A DNA stretch of 64,000 nt from Choanephora cucurbitarum (lineage: Eukaryota; Mucoromycota; Mucoromycetes; Mucorales; Choanephoraceae), in NCBI GenBank assembly GCA_025331435.1, contig JAIWNI010000113.1, forward strand, positions 24,842 through 88,841, written 5' to 3'. Shown here one piece after another: positions 11,318 through 23,578 of this stretch (positions within the stretch are counted from its first letter, which is position 1; each line of letters starts with the position of its first letter). Below the pieces are notes generated by a model. It did not search any database. It was not told the DNA's origin and saw only the letters and a program-made list of their open reading frames with translations. A program made the translations under genes and the position numbers.

Positions 11318-14300
11318 ATGTTAAACAGATTTGAGGCGTTGGAACAAGAGCCTACGCTTGAAGTAGGCGAACAAGAGACAGTTGATGTAACTACAACTTT
11401 GTTGGTATATGACATGTCCTTGGCTAATCCTACTCTAGTTTCTTCGCTTTAAAAGTCTAGTGACCGATGTCAAAATCAAATTTGAAAACTCTCAGTTCCA
11501 ATCTACTAAAAATCTTGAGTGTGCTTCTTTGCTTGCTTGTTCTAGCAAATATGGATATGTCGTAGTTGGATCTTCTACAGGTGAAGATACGCGTTAATCC
11601 AGTAGGCAATTGTTTCTAACGTGCTGTTATAGGTTTTGCAATAGCACAAACAGCAAATTTAAGATCCACTGTGTACAAAACAAGCCAAAGCGAAACAACT
11701 ACTTTGGATCAAGTAATCTCAGTCACTGTCAAGGAAGGTACCGTCAACGTCCTTGCTTTGTCTGCAGACGAATGTCAATTGTTTATCGGTGTTGTTGGCG
11801 GTATACTACTGACATACAATGTCCAAGATATCGTTCAAAAGGTAAGCAGTAAAAAAGTAAATAGTGGAGCCCAACAGCTTACTTCTATATCCTTTTCAAA
11901 AAGAGGGAAACAGCAGAACCAGTTCAAACGCATACTATGCCAGTAAACATCTTACATATACAGCCAAATCCTGAAGCTCACCCCGAGATTGTCGCAATCA
12001 TCACCGAAAAGAATGAATGCCAACTGATCAATTATATGAAAAAAACAGTAGTTGCCGTTATTCCAGATGCAGCTGCTATATGTTGGTCTCCTAAAGGCAA
12101 ACAGATAGCGGTAGGCACAAGTGACGGTACTATTCATACTTATGACATCAACGGCACAATAAAGGATAAAATACCTCCTCCTGTTGCTCTGAAAGCTAAT
12201 CATCAAGGTGAAGCAGAAAGCCTATGTGGTAAAAAAAAAGTTGACAGATACTATCCAAATGTGTGCTAATGCTTTATACATATAAAATTGTACAGTGAAC
12301 AACATTGTTTGGATCGAAAATCATGTGTTCTTGGCTATCTATCCTCAACCACAAGGCCCAGATAGTGCTGTCCATCTTATTCACACACCATATATCATCA
12401 ACAGAAAACCTCAAGTTGAAGATGAGCGTTACATCATGTTAGAAGAAATAGCACCTATCTATAATTTCGATACACCAGAGAGTCATTTCTATACTTGCGT
12501 GTTACGCGATTTTGGCCCAAAGGCCAAAACGCTAATCATCTTAGCTAACTCGGGAGCCAATGACTTAGCTGTTATCGGCCAAAATAGTGAAGGTCAATGG
12601 GCTACTTGGCTTTTACAAGATGAATCAATACCCACGTTGCCTATATCTGACGACGATGTAACAGATACTTACCCTCTAGGATTAGCTATTGATTTATCTG
12701 CGACAGAACCTCTATCCCCTCATGACAGTGCTGAGAGCGAGGAACCAGTTGCTCCTACCCCAGTGCTGTATATTTTGACTACAGAAGGTCTCATTTGTAG
12801 CTATCATATCTATAATGATGATTTAGCAAAAACTGGTCAAAAATACAAAGGCATGGTTTCTGCAAAGGGTATCGACCAAATTTCTGCTCCAGCTGAGATC
12901 AGAAGCGATAATATAACAACTAAGTTGGCAGGATTAGGCGCAACTTCTGAATCAAAAATTCCTTCTTTTAGCGCATTACGTACATCTTCTCCTTCAGTCA
13001 GTACTAGTGCTTTTGGTATAAATCCTTCTGATGCAGATATATCCAAGTTTGGCTCTTCTGGCTTTAGTTTTGGCAACAAGGATGATCCAAAAGTGTCTTT
13101 TGCATCACTAGTAAAACCTTCTTTATCTGATAGTAGTAAGAAGCAACCGTCTGCTTCTGGTTTTGTATCTCCTGAATTTGGTAATACTTCAGCGTTTGGC
13201 ATTTCATCCGGTTCTGGCAATTCATTCACCTTACCAGCAGCTGCTAGACCCTCTACACCATTTGGTGGATATAAAACCATATTACCTACTTCTTCTTCGT
13301 CCACGACCAAGCCATTTGGAGAAACATCCTTTCAAACAAATCGGTTTTCACCTCAATTTGCTCCTTCTATCTTAAATTCCAACAACGATCAAAGAAAACC
13401 AAGTCAAACAGAAGACAAACCACATCGTGCTACATTGGAGGAAGATTCATCTTATGTCGCGGATATTCCTTCCACTGTATCAGATGAACAGACTGTCAAG
13501 GACGATGATAGCTACCGTATGTCGTTTAGGACTATCAGGGACCTCCTGGATGAGCAACTAACTGGACAAGACTCTTTCCAATCTACAAAGGAAGATACAA
13601 TTCCCAACTATGACGAATATATAGAGCAAAAAGAAGATCTTGAAGAAGACAAAAAACAGCAACGAGAGAAGCCAGAAAACGAAAAGCGCTCCGAAGAAAA
13701 GAAGTATGAGGAAGAAAGCAAGCATGAAGAAGAAGAGAAAAAGCGGAACGAAGAGCGCGTTGCTAAAGAAACAAAACGTCAGGAAGAACAAATGAGAATT
13801 GAAAGTGAGCGCATGGCTGAAGAGAAGAGACGAGAAGACGAAGAAAAGAGACGTCAGGAAGAAGAAAAGAGACGAGAAGACGAAGAAAAGAGACGTCAGG
13901 AAGAAGAAAAGAGACGAGAAGACGAAGAAAAGAGACGTCAGGAAGAAGAAAAGAGACGTGAGGAAGAAGAAAAGAGACGTCAGGAAGAAGAAAAGAAACG
14001 CCAGGAAGAAGAACGCATTGCCGAAGAGAAAAAAAGGCTCTTTGAAAGAATTGATTCAACTAAGTTTGCTACTTGCAAAAAAAGCTCCAGACCATCACCA
14101 AGTATCAACAGAACGTCTGGTTTGCCTAGACTCGCTGACGAGTTTGAAGCAGCATATTTTGATACACTTAACGAAGTTGAATCCGTAAAGTGAATTTGGA
14201 CAAGTTAACAATGAACTCTTCTAACTTTCAACGGCATTTTTTTAGGCAGCTTGTTTAGTGCAAGATATTTCAGATGTTTTGCTATTTCAGACAAAACATA

Positions 14301-15107
14301 CGTTTAATTTAAAGGACATGTCTGAACTAGATAATCAAAATTGTCTTTGGGCGCTAGGCGAAGCAGAAGATTTAAGTTATATATCAAGCGAGCTTTCTAG
14401 TGCATGTAAGAAAGCAGGTGTCAGTCTGAAACAACTTTCAATTCGTGTTTCGGAACTAATTGAAGCTGTTGACAATCGTAAGTTGCTTGTCATAGAGAAA
14501 AAGGATGATACGGACAATGGAAGGTTAATTGCTCTTCTATTAATAGTCTCATCAAAAAAGAACATTATTGAAGGTTATATGGATGAAGATAAACCTGATA
14601 CACCACTGGATTACAATGAATTCGAAAATGATTCTGCCAACCAGAGCCGTAGCATTGAAGATAGAATTCTAAGATTAGGAGACGAGATTAGCACTGCTCA
14701 AGCTAAATTGAAAGAAATTAAACAAACCATACAGATGTCTACAACCAACAAAAAGGGTAATCCAAGGTAAGATAGTGATGTTGCATTTTCTATGCCAAAT
14801 CAATCCATTTCAACTATTGATCTCCAATTGTTGTATTTACAGCCAATTCAGCTTATATTCTCTGCGTAAAGCCCTTCGAGATATTGACCGTAACATCGCT
14901 AAAAACTTGGAAATAATCAGCAGGTTGGAGGATGCTGAACTGAAAGCTCATGTGAGTGCATCATCTTCAGAAGACAATGTTGATGTCAAAGAAGTCAACT
15001 TAAGAAAGCCAAAAGATTTGAGTCTTCGCATCGTTGGTAGAAAGACGTTCATGTCAGATTTATTTCAAGGTACAAAGGCAAGAGGCAACTCACTTTTTGC
15101 TCAATAA
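11318..15107 (+). CDS. NUP159: FG-nucleoporin of the Nup159/Nup214 family
   Basis: Cytoplasmic-face nuclear pore protein that in this family docks the DEAD-box helicase Dbp5 for mRNA export. The ATG at 11318 starts MLNRFEALEQEP; short introns follow and are needed to keep frame (for example ACTTTG/TTTCTTCGC near 11400-11440 and donors near 11590, 11841 and 12230). Residues up to about 470 form a beta-propeller-like region with strands such as KYGYVVVGSS and GKQIAVGTSDGTIHTYD. Next comes an FG region (SAFGI, SFGNK, PFGGYK, KPFGE), then a Glu/Arg-rich coiled coil built partly of 42-bp repeats, and a C-terminal helical region resembling the part that anchors Nup159/Nup214 in its subcomplex. The stop codon overlaps an AATAAA. 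The family call is strong; the name follows yeast usage. Confidence 0.85.
13815..13998 (+). repeat. 42-bp tandem repeats encoding a charged coiled coil in NUP159
   Basis: Near-identical 42-bp units encode RREDEEKRRQEEEK, repeated about four times with a few substitutions in the last copies. The near identity at the DNA level suggests recent expansion or homogenisation. The antisense ORF across it is a shadow. Confidence 0.8.
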
Positions 15108-15221
15108 AATAGTTGCATAAAATGTTGTAAAGCTGTGTGACGGTTTAGATTTTTCTATAATATGGCCTAGTAAATGGTCCTTTTTTTATTATTTTTCTTT
15201 TAGCTTTTACATACTCAAACA

Positions 15222-15806
15222 ATGAGCACTTTAAATATTGTATTTGCTGCTGTAAGGATTGATGTCTGCTTCTCAAGTAAACAATAGAGCAAAATAGTTT
15301 GATGTACAGTTTCTAAAAAAAACACCTTGAAATTGGGTAGCATGGCGTTATCCAAAGTGCTATTGCTCTTCAGCTTTTGTTGTTGCCACATGCTATCGAT
15401 TTCGCTTTTGGTAAATTGCTGGATGTTACAGATATACTTTTAGTTCGATTTTATGGTGCTGCACTAGCAAGCGTTGGTATAATTAGTTTGTTGTGCCGCG
15501 ATATGCCCAACATGCTGCCTTGCAAAAGAGGAGCAGGTAAGCAATAGCCTAATCAGGTTCTTCTAACTATCTAATTTCTTTTCGAAAAAAAAAGCTTGTG
15601 GATTCATGTTTTATCATATGATTATGACTTTTGTTGTATTTCAATCTCGCAATGAAGGGCCATTGTCTTTAAGTACAAGTTATGGTTTAACTGCTTTTCA
15701 TGGCTTACAAGCATTTGTGTTGTATGCATGGTATACAGCAACTGCAGGACAAGTGAAGGCTTTTTTGAAGCAAACCGATCCCAAGAAAAATGGAAAAAGT
15801 CACTAA
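15222..15806 (+). CDS. Small multi-pass membrane protein, unrecognised family
   Basis: Three exons (15222-15251, 15341-15536, 15595-15806) join in frame to a protein of about 145 residues starting MSTLNIVFAAHGVIQ. Four hydrophobic stretches are visible: about 4-26, 42-62, 76-92 and 103-122. The C-terminus is Lys-rich (KQTDPKKNGKSH), ending in a basic tail that could face the cytosol. The first exon is only 30 nt; its ATG is the only one that gives an open frame into exon 2. I do not recognise the family and assign no function. It begins 114 bp after the NUP159 stop on the same strand, so its promoter must be very short or lie in the NUP159 3' flank. Confidence 0.6.
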
Positions 15807-16624
15807 AATGATACGAAGAATAAAACAAGTACCTTATGTTGACTTTCTTTGCATAATTATGTTTTTCTTTTAAATATAACACACACTACACAATGCGATC
15901 TAAGGTTTTAAACAAGTTCATAAGCAATCAAAGCCCTCCAGTACTGAGTTGTTATGCAAACAACTGCTTTTGATACTCAACATTAGAATCATAAATTAAA
16001 ACCTATGCTTCGGTTGAATCATAAATATTGAAGCAATGCTACAAGGTTTGCTTGTAAGAATTATGAAGCATAGGATTATTTGATTGGGAGGTCTTTTGAC
16101 AAAAAAAAATAGTATTGGACATAACATTGTAAAAGCTTTAGCTTTAAGAATAGAAATATTAGTGTTTTCGGTAGCCAACTAGTATTGATTTAAAAGACTG
16201 ATTGAGAAGAGTTTGACAATAATCAATGAAGCGGTTGCATACGTAAGTCTCTATATCGAAATCATCACTTTGCTGCAGCTATGAGTCTTTGATTTTCTGG
16301 GAGTTATGAGCATATATACAAGCTATAGTGATTGCTTTTGTCAAGCTCCATGATTTTCTTTTTCCGTTCTTTCACCTCAATTTATTATGCAATAATCTGA
16401 CTTAACTCGCCCTTCATGTTATGTATATTCATTAGGTCTTCCCTGCCATTGGTCACTGTTGCATTTGTATCTAAAAAGAAACAGGCCATAAATAAATGCA
16501 GAAAGTCTCTCTGAAACCCCCCTCCCCGAGCAATGAAATTTCAAAATGCGACCAGACAATACATCTGAATTTCTTTTGTTTTGTTCTTTCTTTCTTCTCT
16601 TTTGCCTTCAATTCTTATTTTCGA
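15807..16624. other. Intergenic spacer before JMJD6
   Basis: About 0.8 kb of AT-rich sequence, with the JMJD6 5' flank at its right end. An open frame runs upstream of the chosen JMJD6 start from 16496, but its 43 extra codons are hydrophobic and T-rich, so it is probably 5' UTR. No other gene seen. Confidence 0.35.
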
Positions 16625-18164
16625 ATGGTATCCAAATCAATATCAACAGAGGTCATTGACGAAAAAAAGAAGTACAAGTCTAGCAAATCTAATCGCTATG
16701 AAAGCAAAATTAATCGAATTAAGCTAAAGTGTCGCTCAGGTAGAAAAAGAAATGTGTCCATCAATATTGCTTTTGACTTGACCAAAAAAAAATTTTTTTT
16801 TCTTCTAGAACTTGATTTGTTTAAATGGCAAAAATGGAATTTCTATCAGAAGGATTATTGGATTGATTCCTTTGTAGACACACTGGAAAGAATTGATTAT
16901 CGAGTGGTTTCCAAGAAGGAATTCATAGATAAATATGAGTCAAAAAACATACCTGTCATTATCACTCATGTCACGGATGATTGGAAAGCAAACAAACATT
17001 GGACAGAAAAGGTAAATTAAAGGTAATTTGTCATTTCAGTGATTTTTCCCTATTGATCTGATCAATTGAATACTAGTATCTGCTTGAGAATTATGGCTCT
17101 CAATTGTTCAAAGTGGGGGATGACGATGACAACAATAATGTTTATATGAAAATGAAGCACTTTCTGTACTACTCTCAGCATGATGGGCTGAAAGATGATT
17201 CGCCTCTTTATATCTTTGACAGCGGGTTCTATAGATCATCTCGCTCATCTTCCAAGAGCAAAAAGAAGCCATCAAGTTTATTGGAGGATTATAAGATACC
17301 AAAATATTTCACTGAAGATTTGTTCAAATTGACAGGTGACCGAAGACCACCCTACCGCTGGCTTGTTATGGGAGGCGGGAGAAGTGGCACTGGGTAAGTT
17401 TCTGCATATTTCTGATAAGGATGTTTCTTCTCAAACGATTTATCAGTATTCACAAGGATCCTTTGGGTACTTCTGCATGGAATGCGTTAGTCAAGGGTCA
17501 TAAAAGATGGTGCTTGTTTCCGCCCAATACACCCAAAGAGCTTTATGACCCGCCAATGAAGCCATATGATCACGAAGGCGTCTCTTGGTTCGATCAAGTC
17601 TACCCAAAGTTCAAGCAAAGAGGGGCAGATGGACAGACATTAGGTGAAAAATGGAAAATGATTGAGGTGTTACAGAAGCCTGGTGAAACCATCTTTGTGC
17701 CTGGTGGTTGGGCTCATGTAGTCATGAATTTAGATTTGACTGTAGCTGTCACACAAAACTTCTGTTCATCAACCAATGCAGAATACGTTTATCTCAACAC
17801 ACGACACAACCGACCCAAATTAGGCCAGAAGCTCTTTAGACAGATCCAGTTGTTGGGCCAGCAAGATCCTTCTTACGCGGAATTAGCCAAATCATTAGAA
17901 GCTACTCTTTATATACCTGAATTACCACCAAGCAGTAGTGAAGATAGTAGCGCAAGTTCATCTACCTCATCTTCAAGTAGTAGCAGTAGCACAAATAGCA
18001 GCGATAATAGCGTTGACAGACGTCGTGAAAAAAGAAAAGCTGCAGCCATTGTTAGTTCGACCGAGTCAGAAACTGATCTGAGTGATGGTACTTGTATGTG
18101 TAAAAAGTGTAAATTCAAGCGCAAGAAAAAGAGATTTTCAACTACAACACAATTGAATAAATAA
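16625..18164 (+). CDS. JMJD6: JmjC-domain 2-oxoglutarate/Fe(II) oxygenase, JMJD6 ortholog
   Basis: Nuclear oxygenase; JMJD6 family members hydroxylate lysines of splicing and RNA-binding proteins and are reported to demethylate histone arginines. Start chosen at MVSKSISTEV (16625). A likely 69-nt intron (16740-16808) is divisible by three and can be read through. Later introns follow TEK and SGTG. Signatures: MKMKHFLYYSQHDGLKDDSP, PLYIFDSGFY, RRPPYRWLVMGGGRSGTG, then IHKDPLGTSAWNALVKGHK, where H and D of HxD are the iron ligands, and KPGETIFVPGGWAHVVMNL, with the second iron-binding His. The C-terminus has a polyserine tract followed by basic Cys-containing segments (CMCKKCKFKRKKKR). A polyserine tail is also known in animal JMJD6. 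Convergent with NBS1. Confidence 0.93.
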
Positions 18165-18187
18165 GTCTTTCTTTTGTCCTTTTATTG

Positions 18188-21100
18188 CTATCTTTTTCTG
18201 GAAGTGTAAATAACAATATCAGGGTCAAATTGTCCTGCGTTTTCAGTGCGGACAAAAGAAGGTACCTGAGTTGTATTTGCTGTTTTGTTGAAGCATGGTT
18301 TGTTAGAGTAATTTTTAAAAGAAGCAATTTGTTTTACCTTGGTTCCTTCTAAGATCAGTTGCTTGAGAAGCGGACACCAATGTGACAAAATCCAAACCTT
18401 GATGAGACTCAAACTGTCGGACCTATTCATGTATAAGTCCTGACATTATAGAATATTCAAAAGCTAAACTACAACTATTTACCTTCTTGAATCGCTTGAA
18501 ATTAACACTAGATTGATTTGAAATAGATTGACGAGATGAAGTAGGGGGAGGCCTACGTTTTACAACAATTGGGGCATAAATGATTTTGGTATATGAATCA
18601 GTGCTTCTAACAGGCTTTGTAGAAGAAGTACGGTTTGTTACAGTATTGAGTTGGGGAAGGCTTGATCCGGTTGTGCTATCACTCATAATACCTAGTTCCT
18701 GTTCTCTCTCCTCAATCCGTCTCTTTCTCTCTAGTAGTTCTTGGTTATGTCTCTCTTCTTCTTCTCTTATCCTCCGTTCTCTCTCAAGCAAATCACGTTC
18801 CCGAATTTCTCGGCTCTGACGTTTTCTAATCTCTTCTTGTTCTTCTCTTAACTGCTGTTCTTCTCTTAACTGCTGTTCTTCTCTTAACCGCTGTTCTTCC
18901 CTTTTCTTTTGTTCGCCTTTTTCTGTCAGTCTGCGTTCTTGGTCCTCTCTTTCCTTTTGGTGTTCTTCTATCCGACTAGTTTTGTTTCGACTTTCTTGTT
19001 GACAGCTCGATTGCGGCTCTTTTCTGTTAACAAACATATTATTGTAAAACGAGTTGAGATCCACAAGTCCATCAAGACTAGGTGAAGTAGCATCTACATC
19101 AATGTCGATAGCAGATGGGTCCATATCCATGCCAAGTGACATAAAGTCATTGTTTACACCCAACGAATTTGTATCTGTATCTTCATTCATAACGTGTTCT
19201 TCCGACTCCATTTCTGGTAACCAAGAGGATTGATGAGCACACGATGCATTTTGTTTTTTGTCCTCTAAAAATGGGATTTCTTTTAATTATACAAACTAAC
19301 TACACAATCTTTTTCAACCTTTTCCTTTTTTTTTCTCCTTCTTTCTTTAATACCACATATATACTTTACCTAATTCATCTAAATACCTATGTTCAGATAT
19401 GGGAGCAGCTTCGGTTGTATAGTCATTGTTTTCGATTGGAATCGTTTCAGCTAGACGAACGGTATCAGTTGCACGAAGCATGCCATAAGAGAGCGCTGTA
19501 TGGTCTGCATTTTCCAGATGATTTAAAGGAACAGTTTCAGCCGCACGAGCAGTACCATACGAAAGAGCAGGAGCGCTTGCAGGAATTGTTTCGGTTGTAG
19601 GAACAGTTTCGACTGCACGGACAGTTCGATCAACAGGGACTGTCTCCGCTACACGGACAGTGTGCTCGACAGGAACTGTTTCTACCATACGGACAGTGTG
19701 CTCGCCAGGAACTGTTTCTACCATACGGACAGTTCGATCAACAGGAACTGTTTCTACCATACGGACAGTACGCTCGCCAGGAACTGTTTCTACCATACGG
19801 ACAGTACGCTCGCCAGGAACTGTTTCTACCATACGGGCAGTTTGATCAACAGGGACAGTTTCAATCCTGCGCGAAGTGGTATGGTTTAAGGGAACAGTCT
19901 CAGCTGCACGAACAGTATGATCCATAAAAACGGTGTCCATAATATCATGCCTTGCTGCAATTCTATTGCTGCGCAACTCATCCTGAGAAACGTCATCTAA
20001 AAAGACAATGCTACTACGCCCTGAACAAGGAACAGTTTGCTTAAAGGGCGATTCATCCAATGGTTCTTGTTTGATTTTGACAGTAGCTGAAGATGATTCC
20101 AGCGACCTATAAAGGGGATCCTGATAAGGAATGTACCTCCAAAGATCAGAACAGGGATTGCACATCATATTGGTAGAGCAGTACATGATACTGTATTCTA
20201 TCTCCCATTCCAAAACACATCGTTCACATTTCATTCTATAGAGGGGTTTTAGTCGACCCATGTTCATCTTTTTTTTTGTTACATGATCTTACTCGTCCTG
20301 AAATCTTTTCTGAATTGTACGCCATGTTTCTTCCATACCTGCATTAGCTAGGTAAGGATGATCCACAAAAAGTGCGTCTCGTGGTATGTCTCCAGTCAGC
20401 CCTTCTTCCAGTGTAACAAGTTGAGTCTTACCACCCGCTTTTTTGACTAAAGGACTGTATTTGTCGTATTGCTGTTGATCAAAAAACCAAAACTCTAGTC
20501 CCTTAAACAAATGTTGTCGACGCTTGTCTTTGCCTAGAAAAGCTGTTTTCTTCAGGGGGCCATACTGTTCAATTTGTACTATCTCAATTGTCTGATCATG
20601 CCTATTTCGATCATAATGGTCATCTTGGGCCTCTAGTCCCTCAAGCCAGGTGGAAGTGATACAGGGCAAGAGATTGACTAAGGCTGTTAAGAGTGAATGT
20701 GGTGGTTGGTCTTTGTGTGTCAAGATTTGTTTGTCCAGATAATAATGTGTGATTTTATGACGATCCATGGTACCAAGTACATGAAATCCTATATCGCATT
20801 TATATTAACCTTACAATATCATTTTTTTTACACAGGTCTAATTTACCATAGGTTGAAGCTGCTTCAACCAACTGTTGATGCACAAGATAGTCATTGGATC
20901 TGATGTGATAGATACCTAAAGGCTCCCAGCATATTCTATAGAAATGGAATCCATAAGCTACAGATAGCATTCGAACAAATTGAGCTTATTTACTTGAATT
21001 GTATATCAGAATCGATCAAGTGAATGATTTGTTGATCATGTAAATAAGTCAATTGCTCTGAAACAAGACTAAGATCTACACGAGCTTCAAGATGATTTGA

Positions 21101-21359
21101 TTCAAGTTGGATATCTGGTTTAAAACTGGCTGCTTCCTTTCACAAATAAATTGTATATATATAAGCTTTTGCCCTTCTTCTGTTTGTTTAAACAAGATCT
21201 CGAAAGATCACTTACGGCATCTCCTGAAGACATGTTACCAACAAGTATATAAGCTTTTTGTTGACTTTTCACAAGTGGATTTCGAGTATTTGGACGTAAT
21301 CTCATATAAAGTATACTATTGAATCTATCATCTTTATCAATTTTATATAGAAACCACAT
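18188..21359 (-). CDS. NBS1: Nibrin (NBS1), Mre11-Rad50-Nbs1 DNA-break repair subunit
   Basis: Recruits Mre11-Rad50 to DNA double-strand breaks and activates ATM/Tel1. Start at MWFLYKIDKDDRF (21359). The first about 95 residues align with an FHA domain. FKICWEPL matches the nibrin FHA-BRCT junction, reached through a 58-nt intron. BRCT1 (ITHYYLDKQILTH) and BRCT2 (FWFFDQQQYDKYSPLVKKAGG) follow. The middle contains seven 12-residue repeats (ETVPGERTVRMV type) and a Glu/Arg coiled coil. The C-terminus has the Mre11-binding motif SVNFKRFKKV, preceded by YTKIIYAPIVVKR, as in nibrin. The last exon boundaries (18190-18480) are uncertain: two acceptors are possible, at GTCAG or GAATAG, giving different tails, so the stop may lie at 18188 or nearer 18250. 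A canonical FHA Gly-Arg appears to be Gly-Asn here. Confidence 0.85.
19611..19862 (-). repeat. 36-bp tandem repeats within NBS1
   Basis: Seven units of 36 bp encode 12-residue repeats of the form ETVP(G/V)(E/D)(R/H)TVRMV. Degenerate copies flank both sides (AAETVPLNH, AAETVPTTET-like). Neighbouring units are nearly identical in DNA. The plus-strand ORFs here are shadows. Confidence 0.9.
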
Positions 21360-21580
21360 TGTAGTCAATTGATGAAAGTAAAAAAAAAAAAAAGGACAAT
21401 GCGCTTCTTTTTTTTAGTAAACCTAAACACGTATTTTGATTGGATGAAAACGCGACTTATAAGATGGATTAACATAAGAGATTTATAAGACACTCTAATG
21501 ATGAAAATGTATCATTAGATGCTTTCGAAAATAAACAATAACTAATAAATGTAATGTGTACAGAGGTATAATATGTATAA
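21360..21580. promoter_or_regulatory. NBS1 5' flank
   Basis: Some 220 bp between the NBS1 start and the stop of the RING ligase gene, both on the minus strand. It contains an A-run near 21380-21395. It serves as NBS1 promoter and as the ligase 3' UTR. Confidence 0.3.
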
Positions 21581-23552
21581 TTAAACAGGATCGCGGCTAC
21601 CATGACTGCGATGATCATGGTTTCCTAATCTCGGAAGTGTTCTGATCAATTTGCGACCTAACCGTCTTGAGATGGTATTATCTTGCCATTCATCAGTAAG
21701 AGGGGTATGTACTGATGGTTGTTGAGTCATTCTTGCAGGTAGCTCAATCACACTTTCTCGATTGGCAGCTGCTACTGCCTCTATCTGACGACGCATATTT
21801 CGTGGCAGACTTCGGGCCATCCATGATCGACTAAATTCCTCTGCTTGATCGGCATGAATAGTTGGACCAAAGGCGCTGGATGATGATGACATTGAAAAAG
21901 GAGATCCATTCTGTCGAGAACGGAAAGATGAAATCGTTGAGAAAAAAGGATTGGATCGATAGGAAGGAGGTGGTGGTGTAGATGTTTCGCCTGCTAATGT
22001 TTCTTCTTGTTCTTGTGACTTGGGTATGTTTAATGAGCAATCATATTTACACAGTGGACATGAAGCAGATTTGATAGTAAGCCATGGATCTTTTTTTTGA
22101 TTTTCGATAAGTCATTCTGTATATATCACAAAAAGCGTAACTTTACCTATACATTCACAATGATATTCATGACCACAAGGTAATTTTCTTACTTGTTCTC
22201 CTAAAGCAAATTCATCAAGACAGATAACACAAGCATCTGATCCAGTTGAAGGTTGCTCTGATAAACTGGGGTGAGGTGTGACAACAGGAATAGTGGTTGA
22301 CAACAAGAGTTCTGCATTCTCAATGGCCTTTGAAGAACGTTCAGACCGAGCAGACTCAACTCTTGTTAAAGAAGGTAGTCCTGTGCTGGTAACTTCATCT
22401 ATAGAAGGAGGCAGTGGCTCATCACCAATGATTCGAGTTGGAAAGAGAGCAAGAGAAGCTGGCTCAATGATCTTCTTTTGAGGTTGAGGCATGACAGTAG
22501 CTGCATTGATATCCAATAGACCATTTTCAAACATGACTCTCTGTCGACGACGAATACGCCATAAATGCCAATGCATACCCACTTTAGAGAACAAAGTTGC
22601 CATAGTATAAAGAAAGAGAAGAAAAAAGAAAGAGAGAGAGTGAAAAACAATGAGTTACTAAATATAGATGGTTGTTTATGTAAATATTACCTGAAGCTAA
22701 AAAGCTGATAGCCAATAGAGCAACCACAATAATTAAAGTAAATTCCCAAGCACTTGGAAATCCTCCAACAGCAGGATGCATTGTCAGACTGATGACAGGC
22801 TGAAAAGTGGTCGCATTATCTGACGTGTTACTTATGGGATAAGAGGCAACATATTGTAACATGTTGGTCAATTCCTGACCGATATTCAAATCAACATAAT
22901 ACATGCTGATAGTAATGTTGCCTTTAGTGATTTTCTATGATGTTCATGAAATCAGACTTTGAAGACTGCTGTTTATAAGTTATTTACCATAGAGCCAGAA
23001 TTATCATCATCTCGAAAAGCAATATCATCAAATATAATCACTCCAGAAGCACCGTCAAGTTCTGAGAGATATACTTTTTGATAGAAGCTACAACCTCCTC
23101 CTTTCTTGACAAGTGCAATCTTGCTACTCATGTTCAACAGATCAGGACGTTTAAAGCCGAAAGAAGCGTCTGGTTGACAAGAATATCCTCTATCGTATAA
23201 TATGCCCTATAGAAAAGAAAAGTTAACATAACCTTAAGAGAAAGAAAGAAAAAAAACTGAAGTCTCCCATACTTCCAAACCAGAAGAAGGTGGCTGTGTC
23301 AGGTTATCAAAGGGAACTATCCCAGATTTGAATTCTCGTGGTTTAAGATAGACGTTATCGAAATCAACAGCAGTTCCATTTGAATATATCATCATAGGAT
23401 CTATATAACATACATAAGATATTGTGATTCCTGAAATTATCTGCTTTGTTTTTTACTTGAAGAAATAAAGATATCCGTAGATGAAAATAGACTACAGCTT
23501 ACTATTGCTATTGAGTAACATAACAATAGTATGGAAATAAGAACTCTCATAT
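21581..23552 (-). CDS. PA-TM-RING E3 ubiquitin ligase (RNF13-like)
   Basis: Membrane ubiquitin ligase expected in the endosome/vacuole pathway. ATG at 23552 begins a signal peptide (MRVLISILLLCYSIAIVSC). A lumenal protease-associated domain follows (KKGGGCSFYQKVYLSELDGA, VIIFDD), then one membrane helix (FTLIIVVALLAISFLASG), a cytosolic linker, and a RING-H2 finger with C3H2C3 spacing (CVICLDEFALGEQVRKLPCG, HEYHCECI, DPWLTIKSASCPLCKYDC). The C-terminal tail is disordered and Ser/Pro-rich. The order signal peptide-PA-TM-RING defines the PA-TM-RING (RNF13/ZNRF) family. The gene is cut into about six exons by short introns, for example after SS in the first exon and after CECI in the RING. Substrates cannot be inferred. 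Confidence 0.88.
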
Positions 23553-23578
23553 GAAAATTATCATGCAGGAAAACAAAG

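Noticed and set aside
13763..14059. Antisense ORF with repeated SFLLPDVSFL units
   Set aside because: Mirror image of the NUP159 coiled-coil repeats, so it is a shadow.
16496..16624. In-frame upstream extension of JMJD6
   Set aside because: Codons come from a pyrimidine-rich leader and give an unlikely hydrophobic segment; MVSKS at 16625 is a better start.
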